Positions 43,833 to 53,439 of a stretch of DNA of 64,000 nt are shown here, piece by piece. Each line of letters opens with the position of its first letter. Within the stretch, counting starts at the first letter, position 1. The notes beneath the pieces were generated by a model. That model saw nothing but the letters and a program-made list of their open reading frames with translations. It was not told where the DNA came from and did no database searches. The position numbers were made by a program, and so were the translations under genes. Source of the DNA: Bacillus pumilus (GTDB lineage: Bacteria; Bacillota; Bacilli; Bacillales; Bacillaceae). The stretch covers positions 1,469,001-1,533,000 of the forward strand of contig NZ_CP101833.1 of the NCBI RefSeq assembly GCF_024498355.1. The letters run 5' to 3'.

Positions 43833-44575
43833 TGCTTACAAATAAAACAGCCGTTGTAACAGGTGCATCACGCGGTATTGGCCGTTCCATCGCGATCGAT
43901 TTAGCGAAGAATGGTGCAAATGTTGTCGTGAATTATTCAGGAAACGAAGCAAAAGCAAATGAAGTAGTGGATGAAATCAAAGCACTTGGCAAGCAGGCTT
44001 TTGCTGTCAAAGCTGATGTCTCAAATGCTGAAGAAGTACAAGCATTAATGAAACAAGCGATTGATACATTCGGCTCAATCGACATTCTTGTGAATAACGC
44101 TGGCATTACAAAGGACAACCTGCTCATGAGAATGAAAGAAAATGAATGGGATGATGTCATTAACATAAACTTAAAAGGTGTCTTTAACTGTACAAAAGCC
44201 GTGACGCGTCAAATGATGAAACAGCGAAGCGGAAGAATCATCAATGTGGCATCAGTCGTTGGCGTATGCGGAAACCCTGGACAAGCAAACTACGTTGCAG
44301 CAAAAGCTGGCGTCATTGGGTTAACGAAAACAACAGCAAAAGAGCTGGCAAGCCGCCATATTACAGTCAATGCAGTAGCACCAGGCTTTATTTCTACAGA
44401 TATGACAGATAAGCTTGATGACAATGTGCAGACAGAAATGCTCAAACAAATCCCGCTTGCACGCTTTGGTGCGCCTGAAGATATTAGCAACGTTGTTGTC
44501 TTTTTAGCTTCTGAAGGAGCAGGCTATATTACAGGCCAAACCATCCAAGTGGATGGCGGAATGGTCATGTCCTAA
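43832..44575 (+). CDS. fabG: 3-oxoacyl-[acyl-carrier-protein] reductase
   Basis: FabG reduces 3-ketoacyl-ACP with NADPH in fatty acid elongation. The 247-residue short-chain dehydrogenase has TGASRGIGR (NADP site), NNAG (about 88-91), and the Ser-Tyr-Lys triad in NVASVVG and YVAAKAG. I start at the ATG at 43832 ([11 protein letters not shown]); an in-frame TTG three bases upstream is less likely. AAGGGGGATTC is the ribosome binding site within fabD. Confidence 0.97.
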   Translation: MLTNKTAVVTGASRGIGRSIAIDLAKNGANVVVNYSGNEAKANEVVDEIKALGKQAFAVKADVSNAEEVQALMKQAIDTFGSIDILVNNAGITKDNLLMRMKENEWDDVININLKGVFNCTKAVTRQMMKQRSGRIINVASVVGVCGNPGQANYVAAKAGVIGLTKTTAKELASRHITVNAVAPGFISTDMTDKLDDNVQTEMLKQIPLARFGAPEDISNVVVFLASEGAGYITGQTIQVDGGMVMS

Positions 44576-44626
44576 GAAATATCAAATTTCGTTACGTTTT
44601 CTCTAGTTTTTTAAAAACGAATCAAC

Positions 44627-44632
44627 TATAAT
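44627..44632 (+). promoter_or_regulatory. Possible -10 element of an acpP promoter
   Basis: The 80-bp fabG-acpP gap contains a consensus TATAAT, 17 bp after a poor -35 match (TAGTTT, 44604-44609). A separate strong promoter for acpP would fit the high level of ACP needed, but the -35 box leaves it uncertain. Confidence 0.45.
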
Positions 44633-44655
44633 ACTTTGAGGGGAGGTGAAAGGCA

Positions 44656-44889
44656 ATGGCAGACGTATTAGAGCGTGTATCAAAAATTATTGTAGACCGC
44701 CTTGGCGTTGATGAGGCTGACGTGAAAATGGAAGCTTCATTTAAAGAAGATTTAGGCGCTGATTCCCTTGATGTAGTTGAGCTAGTTATGGAACTTGAAG
44801 ATGAGTTCGATATGGAAATTTCTGACGAAGATGCTGAAAAAATTGCAACAGTCGGTGACGCTGTGAACTACATAAATAGCCAGCAATAA
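44656..44889 (+). CDS. acpP: Acyl carrier protein
   Basis: ACP carries growing acyl chains on a 4'-phosphopantetheine arm. The 77-residue acidic protein has the attachment site S37 in [16 protein letters not shown], the canonical DSL motif. The ATG follows GAGGGGAGGTGAAAGG, one of the best ribosome binding sites in the window. It lies at the end of the FapR operon, where fabD, fabG and plsX all use ACP-bound substrates, and before rnc. Confidence 0.98.
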   Translation: MADVLERVSKIIVDRLGVDEADVKMEASFKEDLGADSLDVVELVMELEDEFDMEISDEDAEKIATVGDAVNYINSQQ

Positions 44890-44895
44890 GTGTAA

Positions 44896-44980
44896 CAAAG
44901 TCCCGTCTACTTCCATGACGGGACTTTGAAAATTTATGTTAGTTTCAACACATTCAGCTGATCAATTGTCAGCCTTTTTC
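44896..44980 (+). terminator. Hairpins after acpP (likely terminator region)
   Basis: A perfect 12-bp stem (44896-44907 with 44917-44928) lies 7 nt after the acpP stop but lacks a T-run. A second, weaker hairpin (GCTGA 44957-44961 with TCAGC 44969-44973) is followed by CTTTTT. Either or both may end the lipid operon, the first also acting as a 3' stabiliser. Confidence 0.65.
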
Positions 44981-45002
44981 AGATGCTGGGAGCAATGTTT
45001 CC

Positions 45003-45032
45003 TTGCATGTAGAAAGAGAGACTCCATATAAT
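45003..45032 (+). promoter_or_regulatory. Sigma-A promoter of rnc
   Basis: TTGCAT (45003-45008) and TATAAT (45027-45032) with an 18-bp spacer lie about 40 bp before the rnc start codon, in the 183-bp acpP-rnc gap. Confidence 0.7.
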
Positions 45033-45072
45033 CAGTATCCTTAAAGGCGATTAAGCCTACCTGGAGGTTGCT

Positions 45073-45816
45073 ATGCCAAAACACTATAAAGACAAACAGA
45101 AACAGAGCAAAAAACTAGAGCAATTTAGAGAATTCCAGCAGCGTATTTCCGTACAGTTTAAAAATGAAAAGCTTCTATATCAAGCCTTTACACATTCCTC
45201 TTATGTGAATGAGCACCGGAAAAAACCTTACGAGGATAATGAAAGACTTGAATTTTTAGGAGATGCTGTTTTAGAATTGACCATCTCTCAATTCTTATTT
45301 GCGAAATATCCAGCGATGAGCGAGGGAGATTTAACAAAACTGAGAGCGGCGATCGTGTGTGAACCGTCACTTGTGTCACTGGCACATGAGCTGTCCTTCG
45401 GAGACCTTGTTCTTTTAGGAAAAGGCGAAGAAATGACTGGCGGCAGAAAGCGCCCCGCACTCTTAGCAGATGTATTCGAGGCCTTTATCGGGGCACTTTA
45501 TTTAGATCAAGGGCTGGAACCTGTTGAACGATTTCTAGAAGGGTATGTGTATCCGAAAATTAACGACGGAGCTTTCTCGCATGTCATGGACTTTAAAAGC
45601 CAGCTTCAAGAATTTGTTCAGCGTGATGGAAAAGGTGTGCTGGAATACCGAATCCTGCATGAAAAGGGACCTGCACATAACCGGGAATTTGAAGCAAATG
45701 TATCACTTCGAGGAGAAGTGCTCGGGATTGGAAATGGCCGCTCTAAAAAAGAAGCAGAACAGCACGCTGCACAGGAAGCACTTGCTAAATTGCAGAAACA
45801 TCATATGAACCAATAA
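45073..45816 (+). CDS. rnc: Ribonuclease III
   Basis: RNase III cleaves double-stranded RNA in rRNA processing and in small cytoplasmic RNA maturation. The 247-residue protein has the catalytic signature [14 protein letters not shown] (about 56-69) and a C-terminal double-stranded-RNA-binding domain starting near [11 protein letters not shown]. The ATG follows CTGGAGGTTGC. The order rnc-smc-ftsY is conserved in Bacillus, but a terminator-like hairpin lies between rnc and smc. Confidence 0.97.
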   Translation: MPKHYKDKQKQSKKLEQFREFQQRISVQFKNEKLLYQAFTHSSYVNEHRKKPYEDNERLEFLGDAVLELTISQFLFAKYPAMSEGDLTKLRAAIVCEPSLVSLAHELSFGDLVLLGKGEEMTGGRKRPALLADVFEAFIGALYLDQGLEPVERFLEGYVYPKINDGAFSHVMDFKSQLQEFVQRDGKGVLEYRILHEKGPAHNREFEANVSLRGEVLGIGNGRSKKEAEQHAAQEALAKLQKHHMNQ

Positions 45817-45853
45817 AATCCCCCTCGTCATTCAGGGGGATTTCACTCTGTTT
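45816..45853 (+). terminator. Terminator-like hairpin after rnc
   Basis: A 10-bp stem with a CCCCC/GGGGG core (45816-45825 with 45834-45843, loop CGTCATTC) ends in TTT, then CACTCTGTTTTCC. It begins at the rnc stop codon. The T-run is weak, so termination may be partial and smc may still be read from upstream. Confidence 0.75.
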
Positions 45854-45921
45854 TCCATCATCTTTTTTCACTTCATATGGTAAGATGATAGTACTTTAAA
45901 TACATAAGGAGGATCACTCTC

Positions 45922-48900
45922 ATGTTCCTCAAACGTTTAGACGTGATAGGATTCAAATCTTTTGCACAGCGAGTGACCGTGGACTTTGTCAAAGGTGTCA
46001 CAGCTGTTGTTGGACCTAACGGAAGCGGTAAAAGTAATATTACTGATGCCATCCGCTGGGTACTTGGAGAACAATCGGCGAAAAGTCTCCGCGGAGGAAA
46101 AATGGAAGACATCATTTTTGCAGGAAGTGACTCAAGAAAAAGAGTCAACCTAGCAGAGGTGACTTTAACGTTAGATAACGAAGATCACTTTTTACCGATC
46201 GATTTTCACGAAGTCAGTGTAACAAGAAGGGTGTATCGTTCAGGAGAAAGTGAATTTCTCATAAACAATCAATCTGTCCGCTTAAAGGATATTATTGATC
46301 TTTTCATGGATTCAGGCCTTGGTAAGGAAGCTTTTTCTATCATCAGTCAAGGAAAGGTAGAGGAAATTCTATCGAGTAAGGCAGAAGAGAGAAGAAGTAT
46401 CTTTGAAGAAGCGGCTGGTGTCTTGAAATATAAAACAAGAAAGAAAAAAGCTGAGAATAAACTGTTTGAAACGCAGGACAACTTAAACCGAGTAGAAGAT
46501 ATTCTGCATGAACTAGAAGAACAAGTAGAACCATTAAGAATGCAAGCATCCATTGCAAAGGACTATTTGCAAAAAAAAGAAGAGCTTGAAAATGTAGAAA
46601 TCGCCCTAACCGTTCATGATATCGAAGCGCTTCACGAAAAATGGACAACACTTGGAGAAGCTGTCGAGCGGTTCAAACAAGATGAAATGAAGCAGTCCAC
46701 AGACATTCAAGCAAAAGAAGCCAAAATTGAAGAGTCGAGAGACCGAATTCAGGCGCTGGACGAATCCATTAATGACCTGCAAGAAGTCCTTCTGTTCACA
46801 AGTGAGGAATTAGAAAAGCTTGAAGGGAAAAAAGAAGTTCTAAAAGAACGAAAAAAAAATGCAGCCGCCAACCAAGGACAGCTGGAGGAAACGCTTGTTC
46901 GCTTAACTAAAAAGCAGGCGCTGTTAACCGAAAAGATTCAGCAGCAGAAAATCACACGGGACAGCCTGCAAAAAGAAGTGCAGCAGCTAAAAGATGAAGT
47001 GAAAACAAAACAGCATCAACTGTCACTTCACAGTGAAGATGTGGAAGGTCAAATTGAACAGCTGAAAAGCGATTATTTTGATCTGCTAAATGAACAGGCT
47101 TCAATCCGCAATGAACGTAAATTACTAGAAGAGCAGCAGCGCCAAGCGGCCATGCAGCTAGAGCGTCTAACGCAAAATAATCAGAAACATATCGAAGAAC
47201 GTGTGTCTGTCAAAGAGCAGAAAACGGAAGCTGAGCAGCAGCTTTCAGAACTAGAAGAAGACATTTTGACTCAGGTGAAACGCTTTAGAGAGGCAGAACA
47301 AAAGCTTGAGCAAATGAAACGTCAATACGAAAAAAAAGAAACGACTCTTTATCAAGCCTATCAATATGTTCAGCAGGCAAATTCAAAAAAAGAGATGCTT
47401 GAATCCATGCAGGAAGACTTCTCAGGCTTTTTCCAAGGAGTGAAAGAGGTCTTAAAGGCAAAGGACCGGTTAGGCGGTATTCACGGTGCCATTGCAGAGC
47501 TGATTCAAACAGATCAGCAGCATGAGACAGCGATTGAAATTGCGCTAGGTGCAGCAACGCAGCACGTGGTTACGGAAAATGAAGCAGCGGCGAGACAGGC
47601 TATTGGTTACTTGAAGCAGCATTCCTTTGGACGTGCGACCTTCCTGCCAATGAACGTGATCAAAGAAAGAACCATTCAGTTCAGAGACGTCCAAACCGCT
47701 GAGCAGCATGCAGCGTTTATCGGCGTAGCGAGTAACCTCGTTTCTTTTGACGAAAAGTACCAAAAGGTCATTCAGAACTTGCTTGGAACCGTCCTAATTG
47801 TCAGAGATTTAAAAGGCGCCAATGAACTGGCGAAAATGCTCGGACATCGTTATCGCATCGTGACCCTTGATGGGGATGTTGTCAACCCAGGTGGTTCAAT
47901 GACCGGGGGCGGCGTGAAGAAAAAGAGCAATTCCCTTCTTTCAAGAAATCGAGAGATCGAAACATTGACGAAGCAGCTCGTAGAAATGGAAGAAAAAACA
48001 ACGATTCTTGAAAAAGAAACAAAAGAAACGAAGCAATCGATTGCAGCAAGTGAAACCCAATTAAATGAACTGCGTCAGCGCGGTGAGACGCTTCGAGAAA
48101 AGCAGCAAGAGCTCAAAGGGAAACTATACGAACTGCAAGTAGCAGAAAAAAATATTAACTCTCATCTAGAGATCTATGATCAAGAAAAAGCAGAATTGCA
48201 GCAGCGCTCTTCTGAACTTGCGAGTAAAGACAAAGAGCAGGTCACCCTTGAAGCCTCTATAGGTGAGAAACTGACGTCTCTTGATGAAGAGATCAACACA
48301 TTAACAAAGCGTAAGCAGACCCAAAGCTCAACGAAAGAAACCATTTCTGCGGAATTAACAGAGCTGAAAATCTCGCTTGCGAAAAAAGAGCAGTCCTTAG
48401 CCAATGAACAAGAGAAGCTTTCGATCTTGATGGCTGAATTGGAAGAGGCGGAACAGACGCTGATTGAAACAAAAGAAGATCTGTCACTCTTAACAAATGA
48501 AATGTCATCAAGCTCAAGCGGAGCAGAACAGCTGGAAGAAGCTGCGAAAGAGAAGCTTGAAAATAAAAATAAAACGACAGCACTCATTTCCGAGCGTCGT
48601 AAACAGCGCCTGGCTCTTTCAGAAACATTAGAATTTGCTGAACGTGAACTCAAAGAGCAAAAACGTCTTTACAAGCAGCTCACCACAAGCTTAAAAGATG
48701 AAGAGATCAAGCTTGGCCGCATGGAGGTTGAGCTCGATAATCTTATCGCCTATTTGAACGAAGAATATGCACTTTCGTTTGAAGGAGCAAAAGAAATGTA
48801 CCATCTGACATTAACGCCAGATGAAGCAAGAAAACGAGTGAAACTGATCAAACTAGCCATTGAAGAGCTTGGAACAGTGAACTTAGGCAGTATTGATGAG

Positions 48901-49482
48901 TATGAACGCGTGAATGAACGTTATCTCTTCTTAACAGAACAGCGAAATGATCTGACAGAAGCGAAAAATACGTTATTCCAAGTCATCGAAGAAATGGATC
49001 AAGAAATGACGAAGCGTTTCTCTGAGACATTTTCTCAAATCCGCGGGCATTTTGAATCTGTTTTCCAAGCATTATTTGGCGGGGGAAGAGCAGACCTGAA
49101 GCTGACCGATCCAAACGATTTACTCAACTCTGGCGTCGATATTGTCGCGCAGCCGCCGGGGAAAAAGCTGCAAAATTTAAGCCTGCTTTCAGGCGGAGAG
49201 AGAGCATTAACAGCGATCGCTTTACTATTTTCCATCTTAAAAGTCAGACCTGTTCCATTCTGCGTGTTAGATGAAGTAGAAGCAGCGCTTGATGAAGCCA
49301 ATGTCTTCCGTTTTGCGCAATATTTAAAGAAATACAGCGAAGAAACACAGTTCATTGTCATTACGCACCGCAAGGGAACAATGGAAGAAGCAGATGTCCT
49401 GTACGGTGTCACAATGCAGGAGTCAGGCGTCTCAAAACTAGTATCCGTTAAACTAGAAGAAACGAAAGAGCTTGTCCAGTAA
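45922..49482 (+). CDS. smc: Chromosome segregation ATPase SMC
   Basis: SMC with ScpA and ScpB organises and segregates chromosomes. The 1186-residue protein has the N-terminal Walker A GPNGSGKSN at 31-39, a long coiled coil (about 170-500), a hinge domain (about 515-640, with GATQHVVTENEAAARQAI and VNPGGSMTGGG near its end), a second coiled coil (about 670-1000) and the C-terminal signature LSGGERALTAIAL with Walker B FCVLDEVEAALDEAN. Length is normal. ftsY follows after 21 nt. Confidence 0.98.
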   Translation: MFLKRLDVIGFKSFAQRVTVDFVKGVTAVVGPNGSGKSNITDAIRWVLGEQSAKSLRGGKMEDIIFAGSDSRKRVNLAEVTLTLDNEDHFLPIDFHEVSVTRRVYRSGESEFLINNQSVRLKDIIDLFMDSGLGKEAFSIISQGKVEEILSSKAEERRSIFEEAAGVLKYKTRKKKAENKLFETQDNLNRVEDILHELEEQVEPLRMQASIAKDYLQKKEELENVEIALTVHDIEALHEKWTTLGEAVERFKQDEMKQSTDIQAKEAKIEESRDRIQALDESINDLQEVLLFTSEELEKLEGKKEVLKERKKNAAANQGQLEETLVRLTKKQALLTEKIQQQKITRDSLQKEVQQLKDEVKTKQHQLSLHSEDVEGQIEQLKSDYFDLLNEQASIRNERKLLEEQQRQAAMQLERLTQNNQKHIEERVSVKEQKTEAEQQLSELEEDILTQVKRFREAEQKLEQMKRQYEKKETTLYQAYQYVQQANSKKEMLESMQEDFSGFFQGVKEVLKAKDRLGGIHGAIAELIQTDQQHETAIEIALGAATQHVVTENEAAARQAIGYLKQHSFGRATFLPMNVIKERTIQFRDVQTAEQHAAFIGVASNLVSFDEKYQKVIQNLLGTVLIVRDLKGANELAKMLGHRYRIVTLDGDVVNPGGSMTGGGVKKKSNSLLSRNREIETLTKQLVEMEEKTTILEKETKETKQSIAASETQLNELRQRGETLREKQQELKGKLYELQVAEKNINSHLEIYDQEKAELQQRSSELASKDKEQVTLEASIGEKLTSLDEEINTLTKRKQTQSSTKETISAELTELKISLAKKEQSLANEQEKLSILMAELEEAEQTLIETKEDLSLLTNEMSSSSSGAEQLEEAAKEKLENKNKTTALISERRKQRLALSETLEFAERELKEQKRLYKQLTTSLKDEEIKLGRMEVELDNLIAYLNEEYALSFEGAKEMYHLTLTPDEARKRVKLIKLAIEELGTVNLGSIDEYERVNERYLFLTEQRNDLTEAKNTLFQVIEEMDQEMTKRFSETFSQIRGHFESVFQALFGGGRADLKLTDPNDLLNSGVDIVAQPPGKKLQNLSLLSGGERALTAIALLFSILKVRPVPFCVLDEVEAALDEANVFRFAQYLKKYSEETQFIVITHRKGTMEEADVLYGVTMQESGVSKLVSVKLEETKELVQ

Positions 49483-49503
49483 TAAAAGGAGGTCTATGAA
49501 CCA

Positions 49504-50490
49504 ATGAGCTTTTTTAAGAAATTAAAAGAAAAATTTACGCAGCAAACCGATTCAGTATCAGAAAAGTTTAAAGATGGACTTGAAAAAACGAGAAACTCAT
49601 TCCAAGGAAAAGTAAATGAACTGATTTCTCGCTATCGTAAGGTCGACGAAGACTTTTTTGAAGAATTAGAAGAAGTTCTTATCGGCGCTGATGTCGGTTT
49701 CACGACCGTGATGGAACTGATTGATGAGCTGAAAAAAGAAGTAAAATTAAGAAACATTCAAGACCCAAGTGAAGTACAGGTGGTCATCTCTGAAAAGCTT
49801 GTTGACATCTACAATAGCGGAGAGGAACAAATCTCTGCGCTGAACATCGAAGACGGGCGTTTAAATATCATTTTATTTGTGGGCGTCAACGGCGTTGGGA
49901 AAACAACGACCATTGGTAAGCTTGCAAACAAGCTGAAAAATGAAGGAAAATCCGTCATATTAGCAGCAGGAGATACGTTCCGTGCCGGTGCCATTGAGCA
50001 GCTTGAAGTATGGGGAGAGCGTTCAGGTGTCCCTGTCGTCAAACAGACGGCGGGCTCTGATCCAGCAGCGGTAATCTTTGATGCCGTTCAGTCAGCAAAA
50101 GCGAAAAATGCGGATGTCCTTATCTGCGATACAGCTGGAAGACTTCAAAACAAAGTCAACTTGATGAAAGAGCTGGAGAAGGTCAAAAGAGTCATTGAGC
50201 GCGAGGTCCCAGATGCACCGCACGAAGTACTGCTTGCCCTTGATGCAACAACAGGTCAAAACGCCATGGCACAAGCGAAGGAATTTTCTAAAGCGACAAA
50301 TGTGACAGGAATTGCCTTAACAAAGCTTGACGGCACTGCAAAAGGCGGAATTGTGCTTGCGATTCGAAATGAACTGAACATCCCAGTGAAGCTTGTCGGT
50401 TTAGGTGAAAAGGTGGACGATCTACAAGAGTTCGATGCAGAATCATATGTGTATGGTTTATTTTCAGACGTGATTGATCAAGAAGACTAA
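49504..50490 (+). CDS. ftsY: Signal recognition particle receptor FtsY
   Basis: FtsY is the membrane-associated GTPase receptor of the signal recognition particle. The 328-residue protein has a short N-terminal amphipathic basic region in place of the long acidic domain of E. coli, then the N domain and G domain with GVNGVGKTTTIGKLA (around 128), DTFRAGA, DTAGRLQNK and TKLDGTAKGG. Its partner ffh lies 0.5 kb downstream. Ribosome binding site AAAGGAGGTC. Confidence 0.98.
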   Translation: MSFFKKLKEKFTQQTDSVSEKFKDGLEKTRNSFQGKVNELISRYRKVDEDFFEELEEVLIGADVGFTTVMELIDELKKEVKLRNIQDPSEVQVVISEKLVDIYNSGEEQISALNIEDGRLNIILFVGVNGVGKTTTIGKLANKLKNEGKSVILAAGDTFRAGAIEQLEVWGERSGVPVVKQTAGSDPAAVIFDAVQSAKAKNADVLICDTAGRLQNKVNLMKELEKVKRVIEREVPDAPHEVLLALDATTGQNAMAQAKEFSKATNVTGIALTKLDGTAKGGIVLAIRNELNIPVKLVGLGEKVDDLQEFDAESYVYGLFSDVIDQED

Positions 50491-50491
50491 C

Positions 50492-50524
50492 AAAAATGCC
50501 GGCTAAGTTGCTGGCATTTTTGTT
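50492..50524 (+). terminator. Intrinsic terminator after ftsY
   Basis: AAAAATGCC (50492-50500) pairs with GGCATTTTT, extended by further pairs with one G-T, and runs into a T-rich tract. It begins two bases after the ftsY stop codon. Confidence 0.88.
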
Positions 50525-50558
50525 TATACACCGCCTCATGAAGTGACAAGATAAAAAC

Positions 50559-50587
50559 TTGACACACAGGAGAGAACCGTGTAAACT
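50559..50587 (+). promoter_or_regulatory. Sigma-A promoter of ylxM-ffh
   Basis: Consensus TTGACA (50559-50564), 17 bp, TAAACT (50582-50587), about 45 bp before the ylxM start codon and just after the ftsY terminator. Confidence 0.8.
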
Positions 50588-50631
50588 TAGTTGATGTAAA
50601 GGGAATGAACTTAACAAAGGGGAGAGAGCCC

Positions 50632-50964
50632 ATGACGCTTGAAAAAACAACGAGAATGAACTACTTGTTTGACTTCTATCAATCGTTGTTGACCGCAAAG
50701 CAAAAGAGCTACATGTCGCTTTACTACCTAGACGATTTTTCCCTCGGTGAAATTGCGGATGAATATGAAGTATCAAGACAGGCTGTTTATGATAATATTA
50801 AACGGACTGAAGCGATGCTCGAACAATATGAAGAAAAGCTGCTCTTGTTTAAGAAATTTAAAGAGCGTAAAGAACTTCTCAATAAACTGAGAGAGCTTGT
50901 AGCAGATTCCCCGCAAAAGGAAGAAGCAGAAGCTTTAATTGAATCGCTTGAGAAATTAGATTAG
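50632..50964 (+). CDS. ylxM: YlxM/p13-like helix-turn-helix protein
   Basis: YlxM is a small accessory protein of the signal recognition particle; a streptococcal homologue binds scRNA and Ffh. The 110-residue product has a sigma-70 region-4-like helix-turn-helix ([27 protein letters not shown] in parts, around 28-55) and a charged helical C terminus. The ATG at 50632 after AAAGGGGAGAG gives the family start ([13 protein letters not shown]); the upstream in-frame ATG at 50605 does not. ffh follows after 13 nt, supporting an SRP role. Confidence 0.93.
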   Translation: MTLEKTTRMNYLFDFYQSLLTAKQKSYMSLYYLDDFSLGEIADEYEVSRQAVYDNIKRTEAMLEQYEEKLLLFKKFKERKELLNKLRELVADSPQKEEAEALIESLEKLD

Positions 50965-50977
50965 GAGGCGGCACAGT

Positions 50978-52318
50978 ATGGCATTTGAAGGATTAGCCGA
51001 CCGACTGCAGCAGACGATTTCAAAAATCCGCGGCAAAGGAAAAGTGTCAGAGCAAGATGTAAAAGAAATGATGCGCGAGGTACGCCTTGCCCTTCTTGAA
51101 GCTGACGTCAATTTTAAAGTAGTCAAAGACTTTGTGAAAAAAGTAAGCGAGCGGGCAGTTGGACAAGAGGTCATGCAAAGTCTTACCCCTGGACAACAGG
51201 TCATTAAAGTTGTAAAAGAAGAACTCACTGAATTAATGGGCGGGGAAGAGAGTAAAATCGCTGTGGCGAAAAAATCTCCGACAGTCATTATGATGGTCGG
51301 TCTTCAAGGGGCAGGTAAAACGACCACAACTGGGAAACTTGCCAATTTACTTCGCAAAAAACATAATCGCAAGCCGATGATGGTGGCTGCAGATATTTAC
51401 AGACCGGCAGCGATCCAGCAGCTTCAAACCCTTGGGAAACAGCTTGATATGCCAGTGTTTTCATTAGGTGATCAAGTAAGTCCTGTCGAAATTGCCAAAC
51501 AGGCAATTGAAAAAGCGAAAGAAGAACACCACGATTATGTCATTTTAGATACAGCAGGACGTCTTCATATCGATGAGGAATTGATGGATGAACTTCAGAA
51601 AGTAAAAGAAGTAGCAAATCCAGAAGAAATTTTCCTTGTTGTTGACTCTATGACAGGTCAAGATGCTGTCAATGTAGCAAAAAGCTTTAATGAACAGCTT
51701 GGCTTAACAGGTGTCGTTCTAACGAAACTAGACGGTGATACAAGAGGCGGAGCAGCACTTTCGATTCGTGCTGTCACAAATACGCCGATTAAATTCGCTG
51801 CACTAGGAGAAAAGCTTGATGCGATTGAACCATTCCACCCGGAGCGGATGGCATCAAGAATTCTTGGCATGGGAGATGTGCTCACACTTATTGAAAAAGC
51901 ACAGGCAAACGTTGACCAAGATAAGGCGAAAGAACTTGAACAAAAAATGAGGACCATGAGCTTTACGCTTGATGATTTCCTCGAGCAGCTTGGCCAAGTT
52001 CGTAATATGGGTCCACTTGATGAGCTGATCCAAATGATGCCGGGAGCCGGTAAAATGAAAGGGCTCAAAAACGTCCAAGTAGACGAAAAGCAGCTCAATC
52101 ACATCGAAGCGATTATTAAATCAATGACGACCGAGGAAAAAGAACAGCCAGAGGTCATTAATGCAAGCCGAAGAAAACGGATTGCAAAAGGAAGCGGAAC
52201 ATCTGTACAGGAAGTCAATCGCCTTTTAAAGCAATTTGACGAAATGAAAAAGATGATGAAGCAAATGACCAACATGTCCAAAGGAAAGAAAAAAGGCTTT
52301 AAATTACCATTTATGTAA
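50978..52318 (+). CDS. ffh: Signal recognition particle protein Ffh
   Basis: Ffh binds scRNA and hydrophobic signal sequences and docks with FtsY. The 446-residue protein has the N domain, a G domain with GLQGAGKTTTTGKLA (around 107), DTAGRLH and TKLDGDTRGG, and a C-terminal methionine-rich M domain (from about 300) ending in MKQMTNMSKGKKKG. Ribosome binding site TAGGAGGCGGC. No clear terminator follows; rpsP has its own promoter. Confidence 0.98.
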   Translation: MAFEGLADRLQQTISKIRGKGKVSEQDVKEMMREVRLALLEADVNFKVVKDFVKKVSERAVGQEVMQSLTPGQQVIKVVKEELTELMGGEESKIAVAKKSPTVIMMVGLQGAGKTTTTGKLANLLRKKHNRKPMMVAADIYRPAAIQQLQTLGKQLDMPVFSLGDQVSPVEIAKQAIEKAKEEHHDYVILDTAGRLHIDEELMDELQKVKEVANPEEIFLVVDSMTGQDAVNVAKSFNEQLGLTGVVLTKLDGDTRGGAALSIRAVTNTPIKFAALGEKLDAIEPFHPERMASRILGMGDVLTLIEKAQANVDQDKAKELEQKMRTMSFTLDDFLEQLGQVRNMGPLDELIQMMPGAGKMKGLKNVQVDEKQLNHIEAIIKSMTTEEKEQPEVINASRRKRIAKGSGTSVQEVNRLLKQFDEMKKMMKQMTNMSKGKKKGFKLPFM

Positions 52319-52357
52319 TTGGTTATACATGATAAAACCGTTGTTAAGAAAAAACAC

Positions 52358-52386
52358 TTTACAAACCCTTTTATCATTGTTAATAT
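52358..52386 (+). promoter_or_regulatory. Sigma-A promoter of rpsP operon
   Basis: TTTACA (52358-52363), 17 bp, TAATAT (52381-52386), in the 105-bp gap between ffh and rpsP. A 9-bp inverted repeat (52329-52337 with 52369-52377) overlaps the spacer; its meaning is unknown. Confidence 0.68.
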
Positions 52387-52399
52387 ACTATCTTGTTGA

Positions 52400-52695
<296 letters not shown>

Positions 52696-52696
<1 letters not shown>

Positions 52697-52941
52697 TGAA
52701 TGAGCTGTCCTTGGAAGAATTGATTGTGTCCATCGTCGAGCCACTTGTTGATTTCCCAGAAGATATTCATGTATCTTCATTAGAAAAAGATGAGCAGGTG
52801 ATTTACACACTGTCTGTCAATGCCGAAGATACCGGAAAAGTGATCGGAAAGCAGGGGCGTACAGCAAAAGCGATACGAACAGTCATTTTTGCAGCAGGTG
52901 CAGAGTCTTCTAAGAAAGTTCAACTTGAGATTGCTGACTAA
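52696..52941 (+). CDS. khpA: KH-domain RNA-binding protein KhpA
   Basis: KhpA (YlqC) is an 81-residue single-KH-domain protein; in Gram-positive bacteria it dimerises with KhpB/Jag and affects cell elongation and small-RNA binding. The GxxG loop is GKQGRTAKAI (about 53-62), the heart of the KH fold. The ATG overlaps the rpsP stop codon by one base, so translation is coupled. A terminator-like hairpin follows. Confidence 0.95.
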
Positions 52942-52974
52942 AAAGGGAGAGGGCTTAGGACCTCCCCTTTTTTT
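52939..52974 (+). terminator. Intrinsic terminator after khpA
   Basis: AAAAAGGGAGAGG pairs imperfectly with CCTCCCCTTTTT (loop GCTTAGGA, one bulge) and ends in seven Ts. Read-through or a weak promoter (TATACT at 52998-53003, no clear -35) would be needed for ylqD-rimM-trmD. Confidence 0.82.
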
Positions 52975-53044
52975 ACACGTTTAAATCTATTTTTCGTTAT
53001 ACTGTAGAGGACAAATGCCTTCGGATAGGGGGACAAAAAGGAAG

Positions 53045-53431
53045 ATGCAGATCATTCAACATGTCACCGTGATGCAAGTATTAACTGAAAGCAGTAAGGA
53101 CAAACTGTTAACGACTTTTTTGGAGAAAAAAGAAAGACTAGAACGTGAATGCAATCAGCTATATTTTCAACTAAAGAAGCATGAAAAAGAACCACATCAG
53201 CAAGAAGCCATCCCTCAATTTCAAAAAGCCATTGATAAAAGGCAAGAGAAAATCAGACAAATTGATTTTCAAGTAGAGCAGCTGCATATCTTGCCGCTTG
53301 GAAGTGAAATGAAAGAAACAGAAGTGGATGCGCTGGTTGAAGTGAAAATAGGTGATAAATGGGATGACAAAATGCAAGATAATGTCATTGTCGTCAAAGA
53401 CGGCACCATTGTTGAAATACGTCAGGGGTGA
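53045..53431 (+). CDS. ylqD: YlqD family protein
   Basis: YlqD is a 128-residue protein of unknown function conserved in Bacillus. The visible layout is a short N-terminal beta part ([13 protein letters not shown]), a long charged helix likely to form a coiled coil (about 22-85), then a C-terminal segment ([28 protein letters not shown]) resembling a small beta domain. The ATG at 53045 follows AAAAAGGAAG; a longer in-frame start at 53015 lacks family support. It lies between khpA and rimM, suggesting an RNA or ribosome connection by context only. Confidence 0.88.
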   Translation: MQIIQHVTVMQVLTESSKDKLLTTFLEKKERLERECNQLYFQLKKHEKEPHQQEAIPQFQKAIDKRQEKIRQIDFQVEQLHILPLGSEMKETEVDALVEVKIGDKWDDKMQDNVIVVKDGTIVEIRQG

Positions 53432-53439
53432 TTGAGAAC

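Noticed and set aside
48180..48653. Minus-strand, Ser-rich frame of 157 codons inside smc
   Set aside because: Ser-rich composition is the expected antisense of the Glu/Lys-rich coiled coil of SMC.
50288..50776. Minus-strand frame of 162 codons across ftsY, its terminator and ylxM
   Set aside because: It would read through a terminator and a promoter of real genes; no family match or start signal.
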